Part shown: piece by piece, positions 1 to 8,359 of the stretch
Layout: every line of letters begins with the position of its first letter
Position numbering within the stretch: position 1 is the stretch's first letter
Assembly (NCBI GenBank): GCA_029777945.1
Contig: JAKORG010000053.1
Location: 1-64,000 of the forward strand
DNA: 64,000 bases
Source: Deltaproteobacteria bacterium
GTDB taxonomy: Bacteria > Desulfobacterota > Syntrophorhabdia > Syntrophorhabdales > Syntrophorhabdaceae
Direction: 5' to 3'
The notes under the pieces: generated by a model
Database searches by the model: none
What the model was told of the DNA's origin: nothing
What the model saw: the letters and a program-made list of their open reading frames with translations, nothing else
Program-made: the position numbers and the translations under genes

Positions 1-700
1 ATTGCCTCTTCAAGGGCTTCTATGCAGAAGGATACATCCAGTGTGTTTGATAATCTCCAGGATAATATTTTTCTACTTGCCCAGTCCATAACAGCTACAA
101 GATAACAGAATCCTCTTGCCATAGGAATGTCATATATATCTAAACACCAAAAGGATATACCTTATGGCCGGGATGGGGTTTGGAAAGACGAAGGGACTCA
201 CGTGAATCCTGCCTACTTTATAGCCTTTTTTTTTATCTTCCGTGAACCAAAAGGAATTTCATCTATTAGATGTATAAGCTCTCTATCTTTATCGCTTACC
301 GGGGTAGGCTTATAGTAAATGCTTGAACGGGATATATTGAGTATTGTGCACTGCTTTGTTATAGGCAATTTATGTTTCTTATCGATCATTTTTTTGCACT
401 CGGTTCGTGTTTGGTTTTAAAGCGCTACTCGTTCTCCATGGCAAGCTGCCCTATCCTGGCATGGAGTTCCTTGATATCGGGTTCCTTCTGAGAAGATTTT
501 CCTTTTTCAAAGATTTTCGGTGCTTTTTCTAAAAGAATCTTCTTCCACTCTGTTATCTGATTTACATGCACCTGAAACCTTTCTGATAACTCCACTGATG
601 TCTGATCTTCCTTTAATTGCTTCTAATGCTACTTTTGCCTTAAATGTTGCTTATGTGATTTCTTCTTAGTCTTTTTGTCATTTGTCTACCCCTTTCTGTT
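1..700 (-). mobile_element. Degenerate IS3-family insertion sequence, cut by the left window edge
   Basis: Translating the minus strand gives broken pieces of both IS3 transposase ORFs. At 1-120 it reads GYCYLVAVMDWASRKILSW, a DDE integrase-core segment of OrfB that continues off the window. At about 430-690 it reads OrfA: FKAKVALEAIK, then SERFQVHVNQITEWKK, then EPDIKELHARIGQLAMEN. These pieces lie in different frames and are separated by stops, so the element cannot make an intact transposase. The pseudo-ORF on the plus strand at 127-315 is only the antisense of OrfB. The element's right boundary is uncertain; it may extend to a possible terminal repeat near 775-790. Confidence 0.8.
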
Positions 701-906
701 GTTTATTAGAATGCAGCAAAACACTTATGGCAGTGTATTATTTGTTGTACCATTTCTCTTGCACGGATACTTTTTACTGACCCACTATGGCAAAAAAAGG
801 TAAAAGATAAATAACCGACCATATGATGACATGTAATAATCATGCTCTCAATGCACGGACATGATATTTATAGGAAGAATAACTTTTTTGCTACTACTTA
901 AATATT

Positions 907-924
907 AAAGGTATGCACACCTTT
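907..924. repeat. Near-palindrome AAAGGT-N6-ACCTTT
   Basis: A 6-bp perfect inverted repeat with a 6-bp spacer lies about 80 bases upstream of the promoter of the DUF364 operon. It could be an operator half-site pair or chance. Nothing else is recognisable between the IS remnant and the promoter (about 790-1000). Confidence 0.3.
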
Positions 925-1001
925 AGACAAAAAACTGGCGGATAATGCACAACATCTATGAGTTCACTTTTCATTCATAAATAACACTCTTCAAGAAATC
1001 A

Positions 1002-1031
1002 TTGACAAAGCGTTATATAAAATGATATATA
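1002..1031 (+). promoter_or_regulatory. Sigma70-type promoter of the DUF364-ABC-FmdE operon
   Basis: A perfect -35 hexamer TTGACA (1002-1007), an 18-bp gap and a -10-like TATATA (1026-1031) lie about 110 bases upstream of the first gene. The -10 falls inside the first ModE-like palindrome, so a bound regulator would occlude RNA polymerase. Confidence 0.65.
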
Positions 1032-1059
1032 ACACCATTATATTAATTAATATATAACG
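1011..1059. promoter_or_regulatory. Two tandem ModE-like operator palindromes
   Basis: Site 1 (1011-1034) is CGTTATATA, 6 bases, TATATAACA. Site 2 (1036-1059) is CATTATATT, 6 bases, TATATAACG. Both have the same geometry (9-6-9) and start 25 bp apart. From memory, the ModE (molybdate/tungstate sensor) operator in proteobacteria has CGnTATATA / TATATAnCG-like half-sites. The position over the -10 predicts repression when the oxyanion is plentiful. No modE gene is in this window. Confidence 0.7.
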
Positions 1060-1140
1060 AGGTCAGTAAATTTGTAATATACAAACAGTTTAGTGAGTTT
1101 AAATCATTATTAAAAAAGAAATCTATGAGGAGGTGATATC

Positions 1141-1860
1141 TTGAATCACTACAACATGTTAAAAAAGGAATTGGAAAAAATGGCCACACAAATGTTAGAC
1201 GATACAGTCAATGTTATTTCCTCAAGACCCCTTACCCCTGAAGAGGCAATCGGTAGACCGGACCGCACAGATTTCCCCCTCTTGAAGGGAAAAGAGTTTA
1301 TGATAGAGGCAACGTTTAGAGATGCGAAGGGTCAGGCATTCACAGACATGCCCGGTAATTTCCAGGGCACCCTGCAAGACCTCCTCAGTCTTGAGCTCAA
1401 GAACAATTTTGAGCGGGCTTTATTTATTGCAGGGTTCAATGCAGTCATGCGGTATTTTGGTCGGGTAGCTGATACAATTCATTGTAAAGATAACGAGCCA
1501 AAGGCATGTGCGGAAAAGTTTCACACCTTTATTATGGAGCATTTTAAAAGGCCTAAGATTGCCTTTATCGGATACCAGCCTGCAATGATTGAAAGATTGT
1601 CAGCCTCTTTTGAACTCCGCGTTGTAGACCTTGATAAGGACAATATCAGTGCAAATAGATTCGGTGTGATAATTGAGGGCCCTGAAAGCACTTTAGATGT
1701 TGTTGACTGGAGCGATATCATCCTTGCTACTGGTTCTACCTGCGTAAACAATACCATCGTTAATTTTCTAAATAAAAAACCTGTTATTTTTTATGGGGTG
1801 ACCATCGCAGGTTTTGCCTCTGTTTATGGTTATAAACGTTTCTGTCCATATGGTAGATGA
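1141..1860 (+). CDS. DUF364 (putative heavy-metal chelation) family protein
   Basis: This 239-aa protein starts at TTG, chosen because the strong ribosome site GAGGAGGTGATATC sits immediately upstream. The C-terminal half (about residues 135-239) is a Rossmann-like DUF364 domain: it begins with RPKIAFIGYQP, has an ATGSTCVNNT loop and ends FASVYGYKRFCPYG with a near-terminal Cys. The N-terminal half matches the usual DUF4213-like partner less clearly. DUF364 proteins are proposed, from structure, to bind a small metal-related ligand, but no activity is established. It is the first gene of a run with an ABC transporter and an FmdE-like protein behind ModE-like sites, which suggests handling of Mo/W or an associated pterin. 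A second DUF364 protein lies at 19992-20747. Confidence 0.8.
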   Translation: MNHYNMLKKELEKMATQMLDDTVNVISSRPLTPEEAIGRPDRTDFPLLKGKEFMIEATFRDAKGQAFTDMPGNFQGTLQDLLSLELKNNFERALFIAGFNAVMRYFGRVADTIHCKDNEPKACAEKFHTFIMEHFKRPKIAFIGYQPAMIERLSASFELRVVDLDKDNISANRFGVIIEGPESTLDVVDWSDIILATGSTCVNNTIVNFLNKKPVIFYGVTIAGFASVYGYKRFCPYGR

Positions 1861-1937
1861 AAATCTTAATAAAGAGATAAGTTAAAGGATCATGCTTACG
1901 GATATTATTAAAACTACATAATCGATGGAGAGAAGTT

Positions 1938-2933
1938 ATGAAAAAGCAGATATTATTGTTTTCTGTGGCCTTGATATGTCTTTTTAATATAACTGGTTAT
2001 ACAAAGGAAATTTTTCCCATCAATATCGCTGTAGAATTTACCGACCATGCGGCAAGCGCCTATGTGGCTTTCCATAAAGGATGGTTTGAAGAAGAAGGAA
2101 TAAAGCCGACTTTTTACAGTTATGTCACCGGTATGGCATTGGCCTCAGCCTTGGGCCGCGGAGATATCCAGGCTGCCTATATGTGTCTTTTGCCTGCTAT
2201 AACTGCATATGCTAATGCCAAGGTGCCGATAAAGGTAGTTTCGGGATTACACAAGCACGGCTACGGTCTGGCAGTAAATGCAGAAAAGGTAAAAACCATA
2301 AAGGACTTAGAGAAGCCAGATATTCGTATAGGATGCAACAAAGTAGGTGGACCTGCCAATGCAATAATTCACAAGACTATAGAGAAGTATAATCTTGATC
2401 GAGATAAAATACTGAACAAAATACAAAGGATGAATCCAGCAGCACAGATTATGGCCATCAGGATGGGAAGGCTCGATGCCTTTTTCAACTGTGAACACTG
2501 GCCTGCCATGGCAGAAGACGCTGGATTCAAAATGCTGCTTACAAGCCAGGATGTCTGGCCTGGTATGCAGGGGAGTGTTCTTGTTGTAAGAGAGGAACTA
2601 ATTAAAAACCATCCCGAGATCGTAAAAAAGCTCGTAAAAGTCACCAAAAATTCGATTGAGTGGATAAAAAAGAACCCCCAAGAGGCTGCTTTAATAATGT
2701 CCGAACAACTGCAGATTACAGGTGATAAGAGCTATCCTTCAGATTTACCGAAAGGCGCTCAAAAGCTTAAAGTGACCCCAGAGACGATACTTAGGTCAAT
2801 GGCAAGGATCGAGCATTCCTTCTGTGTTGATAAGGCTGAAGTACAAAAGTCCATAGATTTTGCCAGGCAATACGGCTATATAAAGACCGGTTTCAGCGCC
2901 AAAGATATTCTTGATATGAGGTTTTCTCAATGA
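1938..2933 (+). CDS. ABC transporter substrate-binding protein, SsuA/TauA/NMT1-like
   Basis: 331 aa with a signal peptide (hydrophobic residues 5-20, probable cleavage after TGYT). The fold is the type-II periplasmic binding protein of the nitrate/sulfonate/taurine class: INIAVEF at the mature start, HKGWFEEEGIKPTF, and a GRGDIQAAY stretch typical of the family. Ligand specificity cannot be read from sequence. The context (ModE-like operator, TOBE-type ATPase, FmdE-like and DUF364 partners) points to an oxyanion or metal complex instead of a sulfonate. A ribosome site GGAGAAG precedes the ATG. The stop codon overlaps the permease start (ATGA). Confidence 0.85.
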   Translation: MKKQILLFSVALICLFNITGYTKEIFPINIAVEFTDHAASAYVAFHKGWFEEEGIKPTFYSYVTGMALASALGRGDIQAAYMCLLPAITAYANAKVPIKVVSGLHKHGYGLAVNAEKVKTIKDLEKPDIRIGCNKVGGPANAIIHKTIEKYNLDRDKILNKIQRMNPAAQIMAIRMGRLDAFFNCEHWPAMAEDAGFKMLLTSQDVWPGMQGSVLVVREELIKNHPEIVKKLVKVTKNSIEWIKKNPQEAALIMSEQLQITGDKSYPSDLPKGAQKLKVTPETILRSMARIEHSFCVDKAEVQKSIDFARQYGYIKTGFSAKDILDMRFSQ

Positions 2934-3703
2934 AGAACAAGACCGGGCGGCTCCAGTGGGCCTGGGGTGCTATGCCCGTTATTTTGTTTGTGGTTGTATG
3001 GGAAATCATTGGACGTTTCAATCTTTTTCCAGGTCAGTTTTTCTTCCCTCCCTTTTCAGCAGTTGTGAAAGAGTTTTATGACCTTACAGCAAACGGTATT
3101 CTGGGCAAAAACTTCTTAAGTAGTCTCACAAGGGTGCTGATCGGTCTTTTTGGCGGTTCCATTGCAGGTATTTTTGTAGGCGTTATCATGGGTTGGAAGC
3201 ACATGGTCAATAAGGCCTTAAGCCCCATTATCAGCCTGTTGTATCCCATCCCTGCCTTAGGATGGCTGCCACTTTTGATGCTTTGGATAGGCATAAACGA
3301 GATGCTGCCCATTACCATAATATTTATCTGTTCATTTTTCCCTGTGGTATACAACACCACCACAGGTATCAAAAATGTGGATAAAAGTTATATATACGCT
3401 GCAGAGACATTAGGGGCATCGAATATAATGATACTTTTTAAGGTGATCATACCCCTGGCACTTCCAAATATCTTCACTGGCCTGAGACTGGAGGCCGGTA
3501 TGTCATGGCGGGTTCTTATAGCTGCTGAGATGGTCGCAATCCCCACAGGAATTGGTGCCTTGATGATACAAGCGGAGAGTCTTGTAAGGGTGGATATCAT
3601 AATGGTCTGCCTTATAGTCCTTTCGGTAATGTGTCTTCTCTTTGAAAAAATCTTTGCGCTGGCAGAAAAACATATGGTGGGTAGATGGAGTAGCCATGCC
3701 TGA
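2930..3703 (+). CDS. ABC transporter permease, SsuC/TauC-like
   Basis: 257 aa with about six membrane segments. The cytoplasmic EAA-type loop is at YAAETLGASNIMILFKVIIPLALPN's first half (about residues 163-190), the contact for the ATPase. It overlaps the preceding gene by 4 bases and the following ATPase by 8, so the three are translationally coupled. The family (BPD_transp_1, SsuC/TauC/NrtB branch) normally pairs with SsuA-like binding proteins, as here. Confidence 0.88.
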   Translation: MKNKTGRLQWAWGAMPVILFVVVWEIIGRFNLFPGQFFFPPFSAVVKEFYDLTANGILGKNFLSSLTRVLIGLFGGSIAGIFVGVIMGWKHMVNKALSPIISLLYPIPALGWLPLLMLWIGINEMLPITIIFICSFFPVVYNTTTGIKNVDKSYIYAAETLGASNIMILFKVIIPLALPNIFTGLRLEAGMSWRVLIAAEMVAIPTGIGALMIQAESLVRVDIIMVCLIVLSVMCLLFEKIFALAEKHMVGRWSSHA

Positions 3704-4745
3704 AATCAGGCTTGTTAATGTAAGTAAACATATCTGTAGCGAATTAAATATCACGATCCGAAACAATGAGATATTTGTTATTATAGGGCCAACAGGTTCT
3801 GGCAAAACAACAATACTTAATATCATAGCAGGGGTTACAGATTATAAGGGCAAAGTCTATATTGATGAACAATGCGTTGATGGGGTATCTCCTGGAAAAA
3901 GGAATGTAGGCTACCTGTTTCAGGGCCTTGCACTCTTCCCTCACCTTACTGTCTTTGAGAATATCGCATTTGGTTTAAGGGCTAAAGGCATGAAGGAAGG
4001 GGCTATTAAAGAACGTGTTTTGTCACTTATGGAGATGATGCGTATAAAACACCTCTCAGCTCGCTATCCCCATATGCTCTCCGGTGGTGAGAAAAAAAGG
4101 GTTGCCCTGGCCAGATCTCTGGCGCCATCGCCACAAATACTACTCCTTGATGAGCCAACATCCAGCCTTGATCATCAGACCGCAAAATATCTGCGAGGCG
4201 AAATGATCGACCTCCTTAGGAAACTGAGAATAACGACCGTATATGTAACCCATGATTTAAGGGAGGCAGAGGAGATAGCTGACAGGATTGCTTTAATATT
4301 CCATGGGAAAATAGAACAAATATCAACTCCGAAAGACCTCTTTTTTAATCCCCAAAACGAGAGTGTATCCCAGTTTGTGGGAATGCCTAATATCATAGAA
4401 TGTACCCAATCCCGTATACTCACATCAGGTCTTGTGGAGGTGGTTTCTGGTGAGATGAGGATGATTTTGCCCTATGACGGAGGCAACATCAAAAAGATTG
4501 CCATCCCGCCAGAGGACATCTATATATCCGATGTAAAACCCCCGGGTCCTGCCTTAAACCGCTTTATGGGGAAGGTGGAAGAGATTACACGGTATAATTC
4601 TGCGGTAAGGGTAAAATTATCTACAGGGAATAGGACCCTCCTTGCAGAGCTACCCATAGCCGCCTTCGATGAAATGAACATTGAAGAGGGAAAAGAGGTG
4701 CACGTGGTGATCAAGCTGAGACGATTGCGCTATGTGAAGTCGTAA
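3696..4745 (+). CDS. ABC transporter ATPase with C-terminal TOBE-like (molybdate-type) domain
   Basis: 349 aa from the ATG at 3696, which has a GGAG five bases upstream; an in-frame ATG at 3642 would overlap the permease by 62 bases and is unlikely. Walker A GPTGSGKTT, signature LSGGE, Walker B ILLLDEP and the His-switch VTHD are all present. After the ATPase core (to about residue 235) there is a roughly 110-residue extension ending in GKVEEITRYNSAVRVKLSTG, which resembles a TOBE/MOP-like domain as in ModC-, WtpC- or PotA-type ATPases. SsuB/TauB proteins usually lack such an extension, so this is a hybrid architecture that supports an oxyanion role. Confidence 0.88.
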   Translation: MPEIRLVNVSKHICSELNITIRNNEIFVIIGPTGSGKTTILNIIAGVTDYKGKVYIDEQCVDGVSPGKRNVGYLFQGLALFPHLTVFENIAFGLRAKGMKEGAIKERVLSLMEMMRIKHLSARYPHMLSGGEKKRVALARSLAPSPQILLLDEPTSSLDHQTAKYLRGEMIDLLRKLRITTVYVTHDLREAEEIADRIALIFHGKIEQISTPKDLFFNPQNESVSQFVGMPNIIECTQSRILTSGLVEVVSGEMRMILPYDGGNIKKIAIPPEDIYISDVKPPGPALNRFMGKVEEITRYNSAVRVKLSTGNRTLLAELPIAAFDEMNIEEGKEVHVVIKLRRLRYVKS

Positions 4746-4841
4746 TGGGCTTTCCAGGCGCTGTAAAAAGTCGAAACAATAGGAGATAGGATAATATTTG
4801 GAAAGATTTAAGAAATCAGCTTAAATATAAGGAGGTATAGA

Positions 4842-5795
4842 ATGAAATGTTTTGAATTTTTTAAATTTATCTCTACAAGAAAGACAGAAGGTTTGATTTT
4901 TTTACAGAAAAGATCATATAGAACATGGAGTTTCTTATTCTGTTTTGTCCTCATTGCCACGTTGTTTGTTAGCTTTCATGCCTGGTCAGGCGAACCGGCA
5001 TTCAGACAAGGGGTGGATATATTCATTGAAACCGGCACGGACCAACCCGATAGAGTCCCTACATGGTATGCTCCTATGGTTGCAAGGCCATACGCTCCTG
5101 TATTCGAAATACTTGCCACACGCGGAACACAGGGCAGGTACTATCCATATACATATTCAGTCACTATGAAGGATATCGTCAAGTTTCATGGCCATGATTG
5201 TGAGGGCTTGAGCCATGCCGCTGCATGTGCAAAAGTGGCATTTGATATACTTTTTCCGGACGGGATCATTGATAGAAGTGTATTGTGGGGTATTTCCGGG
5301 ACATCTCCATGCTATAGCGATGTTGTTGCCTTCCTCACAGGGGCACGAATTCAATACGGCAATCTGGGATTCTTCAAAGATAAGAGATATGACCATGCCA
5401 TAATTCTATATCGTGAAGATACCGGTGTTGCCGTCCTCGCCACATGGAAAGAGGGCATAAATAATATACCAGGCGAACCTGTTGTCCTACCCGGAAAAAT
5501 TACATGGAAACCCCAAGTGGATATGGAAGAGGTAAAGCGTCTAAAAGAGGTCGTGAAAAAGGCCAATGGAAAGCCAACACCTTACCAGGTGGATCTGATG
5601 CGCTACTACCAGTGGAAGCATATTAACGATATTTTCAGCCGCCCCCTTGAGGAAAGTTACCAAGCCCAGATAATACAAAATTTCAAATGGACAGACTGGG
5701 TTGATCCGGCAAAAACAATCACCAGAACGCATCAACGTTCGGATATATTGTTGAAAAACTATCCTTATAGAGAAAAACCGGTCTCTTTGAAATAA
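4842..5795 (+). CDS. Secreted or membrane-anchored FmdE-like protein
   Basis: 317 aa. An N-terminal cytoplasmic stretch of about 28 residues is followed by one hydrophobic segment (about 29-47) ending at SFHAWSGEP, so it is exported or anchored. The central part contains the FmdE signature VKFHGHDCEGLSHAAACAKVA (shown here up to position 130-150), where His-Gly-His-x-Cys is the predicted metal site, followed by GTSPCYSDVVAFLTGAR. FmdE was named from the molybdenum formylmethanofuran dehydrogenase operon of methanogens, but the domain occurs widely with Mo/W transport genes. Start ATG with AAGGAGG upstream. It is the last gene of the ModE-box operon. A relic of a related gene lies at 8259-8319. 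Confidence 0.82.
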   Translation: MKCFEFFKFISTRKTEGLIFLQKRSYRTWSFLFCFVLIATLFVSFHAWSGEPAFRQGVDIFIETGTDQPDRVPTWYAPMVARPYAPVFEILATRGTQGRYYPYTYSVTMKDIVKFHGHDCEGLSHAAACAKVAFDILFPDGIIDRSVLWGISGTSPCYSDVVAFLTGARIQYGNLGFFKDKRYDHAIILYREDTGVAVLATWKEGINNIPGEPVVLPGKITWKPQVDMEEVKRLKEVVKKANGKPTPYQVDLMRYYQWKHINDIFSRPLEESYQAQIIQNFKWTDWVDPAKTITRTHQRSDILLKNYPYREKPVSLK

Positions 5796-5805
5796 AATAG
5801 GTAAA

Positions 5806-5845
5806 GTACTATTTTAGCCACCAAAGTTATAAAATAGTGGCTTGA
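5806..5845 (+). terminator. Possible hairpin after the FmdE-like gene
   Basis: CTATTTTA ... TAAAATAG forms an 8-bp A/T-rich stem around a 13-base loop just after the operon's last stop. There is no clear T-run, so it may be the end of the neighbouring IS remnant instead. Confidence 0.35.
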
Positions 5846-5988
5846 AATACAAGAAATGTTCTAAGTGTAATTATACTAAACATTGGACGATAAGAAGAGG
5901 AAAACTTAAGTGCGCAAAGTGTAGATATGAATGGTTTACTCTGATAAATTGCCGCTTAGACTTACAAGAAGGCAATAGCGAAAGATAA
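5842..5988 (+). pseudogene. Fragment of an IS1595/IS1016-like transposase (N-terminal zinc ribbon)
   Basis: A 48-codon open stretch encodes two Cys pairs, KKCSKCNYTKHWTIRRGKL then KCAKCRYEWFTL, the zinc ribbon at the N-terminus of IS1595-type transposases. It stops after the ribbon, and no DDE core follows. It is a truncated mobile-element relic between the FmdE operon and the next IS. Confidence 0.6.
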
Positions 5989-6062
5989 TCAGGGTTTTCG
6001 TGTTGGGACTTTGCAGCAATAAAATTGTTACTGAAACAAAGACTGACAAGAGGAGCAAGGAG

Positions 6063-7260
6063 TTGCCCCCGTCAAACCGGACACCCTTCTAACTTATTTT
6101 GCATATTTCTATACTCCCTCGGTGACATCATCTTAAGCCCCTTGTGGGGATGATTAATATTATAATCTTCAAACCACAAAGGCAATAATTCCATAACAGT
6201 TTTTACAGAAGAAAGATCATGCATATACACATAGTCTCTCTTAAAGGTCTTTATAAAAGCTTCTGCCATACCATTAGATTCAGGACTATAGTATGGGGCC
6301 TCAAATCTCATCATACGGGCAAATGCTATTGTGTCTTTTGCTGTATAGGAAGGGGCATTATCACTTAACCACTGGATCCTGTGAGGGAGTCTATATACTT
6401 TACCAAAACGGTATTCAATGGATTCTGCCATGAGGTCTTTAACTAATTCAGATGTGATTCCACAGGTATTTATAGGAAAGATAAGTTTTGCCTTTTCTCC
6501 ATTATGGCAGAGAATCTCAAAGACATCGGAACACCAGCGCATGTTACTACCGAGAGTTGTAATGGTTCATCATTCATGGGTCCTTAACTGGCTTTCCCGT
6601 ATACCCGGGCAAAAGAATACGGTATACCCTCATATGGTTCACAGTGCTTTCTCCCTTTCCTGTAAGAAACCGGTTTATGAGGGCTATATATCCATAGGCA
6701 GGCCTGTTGTCTATAATCTGCCTGATGAGGGGGAGATATTTTGCATCATCAGGATGGGGTTTATATCTTTTCCTTTTTTTCTACCCCTCGTGTACTGGTT
6801 CGACCTGGTTACCTGTAATGTATCGGTTATACGCTTCATGGGGTAGATGCGATATCAGTTTTTTTCACGGGCTTTTCCTTAATATCTCTACCTCCATGGT
6901 CTTCTTCCCTAAAAGGCGCTCAAGCTCATGGATTTGCTTCCTAAGATTCTTCACTTGAGACAGCCAGAAGGGCACCTTCATGGATAAGGCGTCTCCATCT
7001 GAAGAGCTGATCGGGATGTACCTCATACTTTTTTGCTACCGATGAGATGCTGTTTCCTGGCTGCTTGAGCTTCTTCTACCATGGCTTTCTTCTTATGTGC
7101 TGACCAACGCCTTCTTCTCTTACCCGATGTAATGACCTCTACCGGACTCATAGTTTTTCCCTCCTCTTATCTCTTAATTATAGTAATAATTCTATGGCTA
7201 TCCCGCTTTTGCGGGACAACTTATTTTGGTTAGGAGGGTGTATGGTTAAAACGGGGGCTA
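6063..7260 (-). mobile_element. IS3-family (IS2-group) insertion sequence with terminal inverted repeats, frameshifted
   Basis: The left end reads TTGCCCCCGTCAAACC and the right end, on the opposite strand, TAGCCCCCGTTTTAACC; both are followed by a further (A)CACCC(T)(T/C)CT match, so the roughly 1.2-kb element is complete at both ends. OrfA (about 6850-7150) reads RRRRWSAHKKKAMVEEAQ, then in other frames KKYEVHPDQLFRWRRLIHEG and RELE/LLGKKTMEVEIL-type IS2 OrfA motifs. OrfB is open only at 6072-6542. Several frameshifts make it inactive. No clear target-site duplication was found. Confidence 0.82.
6072..6542 (-). pseudogene. IS2-group transposase OrfB, C-terminal part
   Basis: A 156-residue open frame covers the end of the integrase core: HRIQWLSDNAPSYTAKDT (second catalytic Asp region), SPESNGMAEAFIKTFKRDYV (third motif with the catalytic Glu), and the closing NHPHKGLKMMSPREY. 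The upstream part with the first Asp (6543-6850) is in other frames, so this is the tail of a broken gene. Confidence 0.8.
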
Positions 7261-7284
7261 GTACAAAGAAGGTATTAATAACTT

Positions 7285-7833
7285 GATGAAAAGATGGTGC
7301 TATGTCTTTTTATTCATTATATATTTATTTTTGCCAGCCTTTTGAATTGCTGAGACCAATAGGTTTATTTTAAAGGCAAGCACCATTGGACCCATTGATT
7401 CAAGGATTGTAGATGTCCGCGAGGATGCCTTTGAAAGGGAGACCGGTATAAGGGTGCGTCATGCAGGGGCAGGAACAGGAACTGACCTCAATATTGCCAG
7501 AAAAGGGGATGTGGACCTTGTGATGGTCCATGCCAGACCCTTTGAAAAGAAGTTTGTAAATGAAGGATTTGGCACAGAAAGGATTGACCTTATGTATAAT
7601 GACTTTGTAATTGTTGATCCTAACTCTGATCCTGCCGGAATTAAGGGCATAAAAAAGGTGAAAGAAGCGCTTAAAAGGGTATCCAATACTGAAGTCCCTT
7701 TTATAAGCCGTGGAGACAGATCAGGGACCCGTGTAGCAGAAATGGCTCTGTGGGAGAAAGCCGGAATCAAACCATCGGGTGCCCGGTACGTAGTGTATGA
7801 AAAAGAAGTTGAAGACAATGTAGTATGTTCTAT
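7285..7833 (+). pseudogene. tupA: Tungstate-binding protein tupA, truncated and interrupted
   Basis: Reading from ATG 7285 gives a signal peptide, MKRWCYVFLFIIYLFLPAF, then an in-frame TGA, then the mature protein in the same frame. Family hallmarks of TupA (periplasmic tungstate-binding protein of TupABC) are present: KGDVDLVMVHARPFEKKFV, YNDFVIVDPNSDPAGI, and ISRGDRSGTRVAEMALW. The gene stops being TupA-like at about 7833, where a REP-associated transposase element begins, so the C-terminal third is missing. The IS2-type element ends 24 bases upstream of the start and has probably removed its promoter. No tupB or tupC remains nearby. The TGA sits in the signal peptide, where selenocysteine would make no sense. 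Confidence 0.85.
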
Positions 7834-8258
7834 GGGGTCAGGTCTTGAAATATCAAATTTTCTTTGTATGTTTTGAAAGCCCTTCATTCTTGATCACCTT
7901 GCTGACCGTAGTATAATGAATCCCTAAATATTTGGAAATCTCATTCAGCTTATAACCATATTTTACATGAGCCACGTAAATACCCCTATATCCCTTTTCT
8001 TATTCCCCCTGCCAATATGTCCGCCAACCCAGGTCTGCTTAAATAATGTTGTATTCCTGGAATTTCTTTAATCTGGTCCTTACCTTGTAACAGCTCTCTG
8101 CATCTCTCAATAAAGGTCTCGTTGCCTAACAAAATCTGACCTTGAAGCCTATTCCAAGGCGAATCTGAATTTATTCCCTCTTCCACAAATCTACAATAAA
8201 GCTTTTGCGCTTCCGCTTCGCTCTTGCTGAAATGCCCAAGAATCCAGTTCGTCGTTAA
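7834..8258 (-). pseudogene. REP-associated tyrosine transposase (Y1_Tnp) remnant, C-terminal half
   Basis: The minus strand encodes FVEEGINSDSPWNRLQGQIL, then LGNETFIERCRELL and an EIPGIQHYLSRPGLADIL stretch, and after a frameshift the C-terminal helix-turn-helix GYKLNEISKYLGIHYTTVS. This is the C-terminal region of RAYT/TnpA-REP transposases of the IS200/IS605 superfamily. The N-terminal catalytic HUH/Tyr domain is missing. The left boundary GGGGTCAGGTCTTGA is a typical end of such elements. The insertion truncated tupA. Confidence 0.75.
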
Positions 8259-8319
8259 AAAACAAAGATCACATAGTCCATGGAGTATTATATTCTATTT
8301 TGTCATCATGGCCATTTAA
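8259..8319 (+). pseudogene. Relic of a second fmdE-like gene (signal-anchor region only)
   Basis: The plus strand encodes KQRSHSPWSIIFYFVIMAI then a stop. This aligns residue by residue with the membrane-anchor region of the intact FmdE-like protein at 4842-5795 (QKRSYRTWSFLFCFVLIAT), and the DNA is similar as well. It is too short to function and ends where the porin-like gene region begins. It indicates a duplication of the 1.1-5.8 kb cassette, or of its last gene, before IS damage. Confidence 0.6.
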
Positions 8320-8359
8320 CTTTTTTGTATTCCTGTTAGATCAGATGAGCCGATTTTCT

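Noticed and set aside
127-315. 62-aa plus-strand ORF at the left edge
   Set aside because: It is the antisense of a degenerate IS3 transposase; the minus strand carries the recognisable protein.
3642-3695. Upstream start of the ABC ATPase
   Set aside because: It would overlap the permease by 62 bases and lacks a ribosome site; ATG 3696 has GGAG at the right distance.
7342-7344. TGA in tupA as possible selenocysteine
   Set aside because: It sits in the signal peptide, a residue that would be cleaved off, and the gene is truncated anyway; nonsense mutation is simpler.
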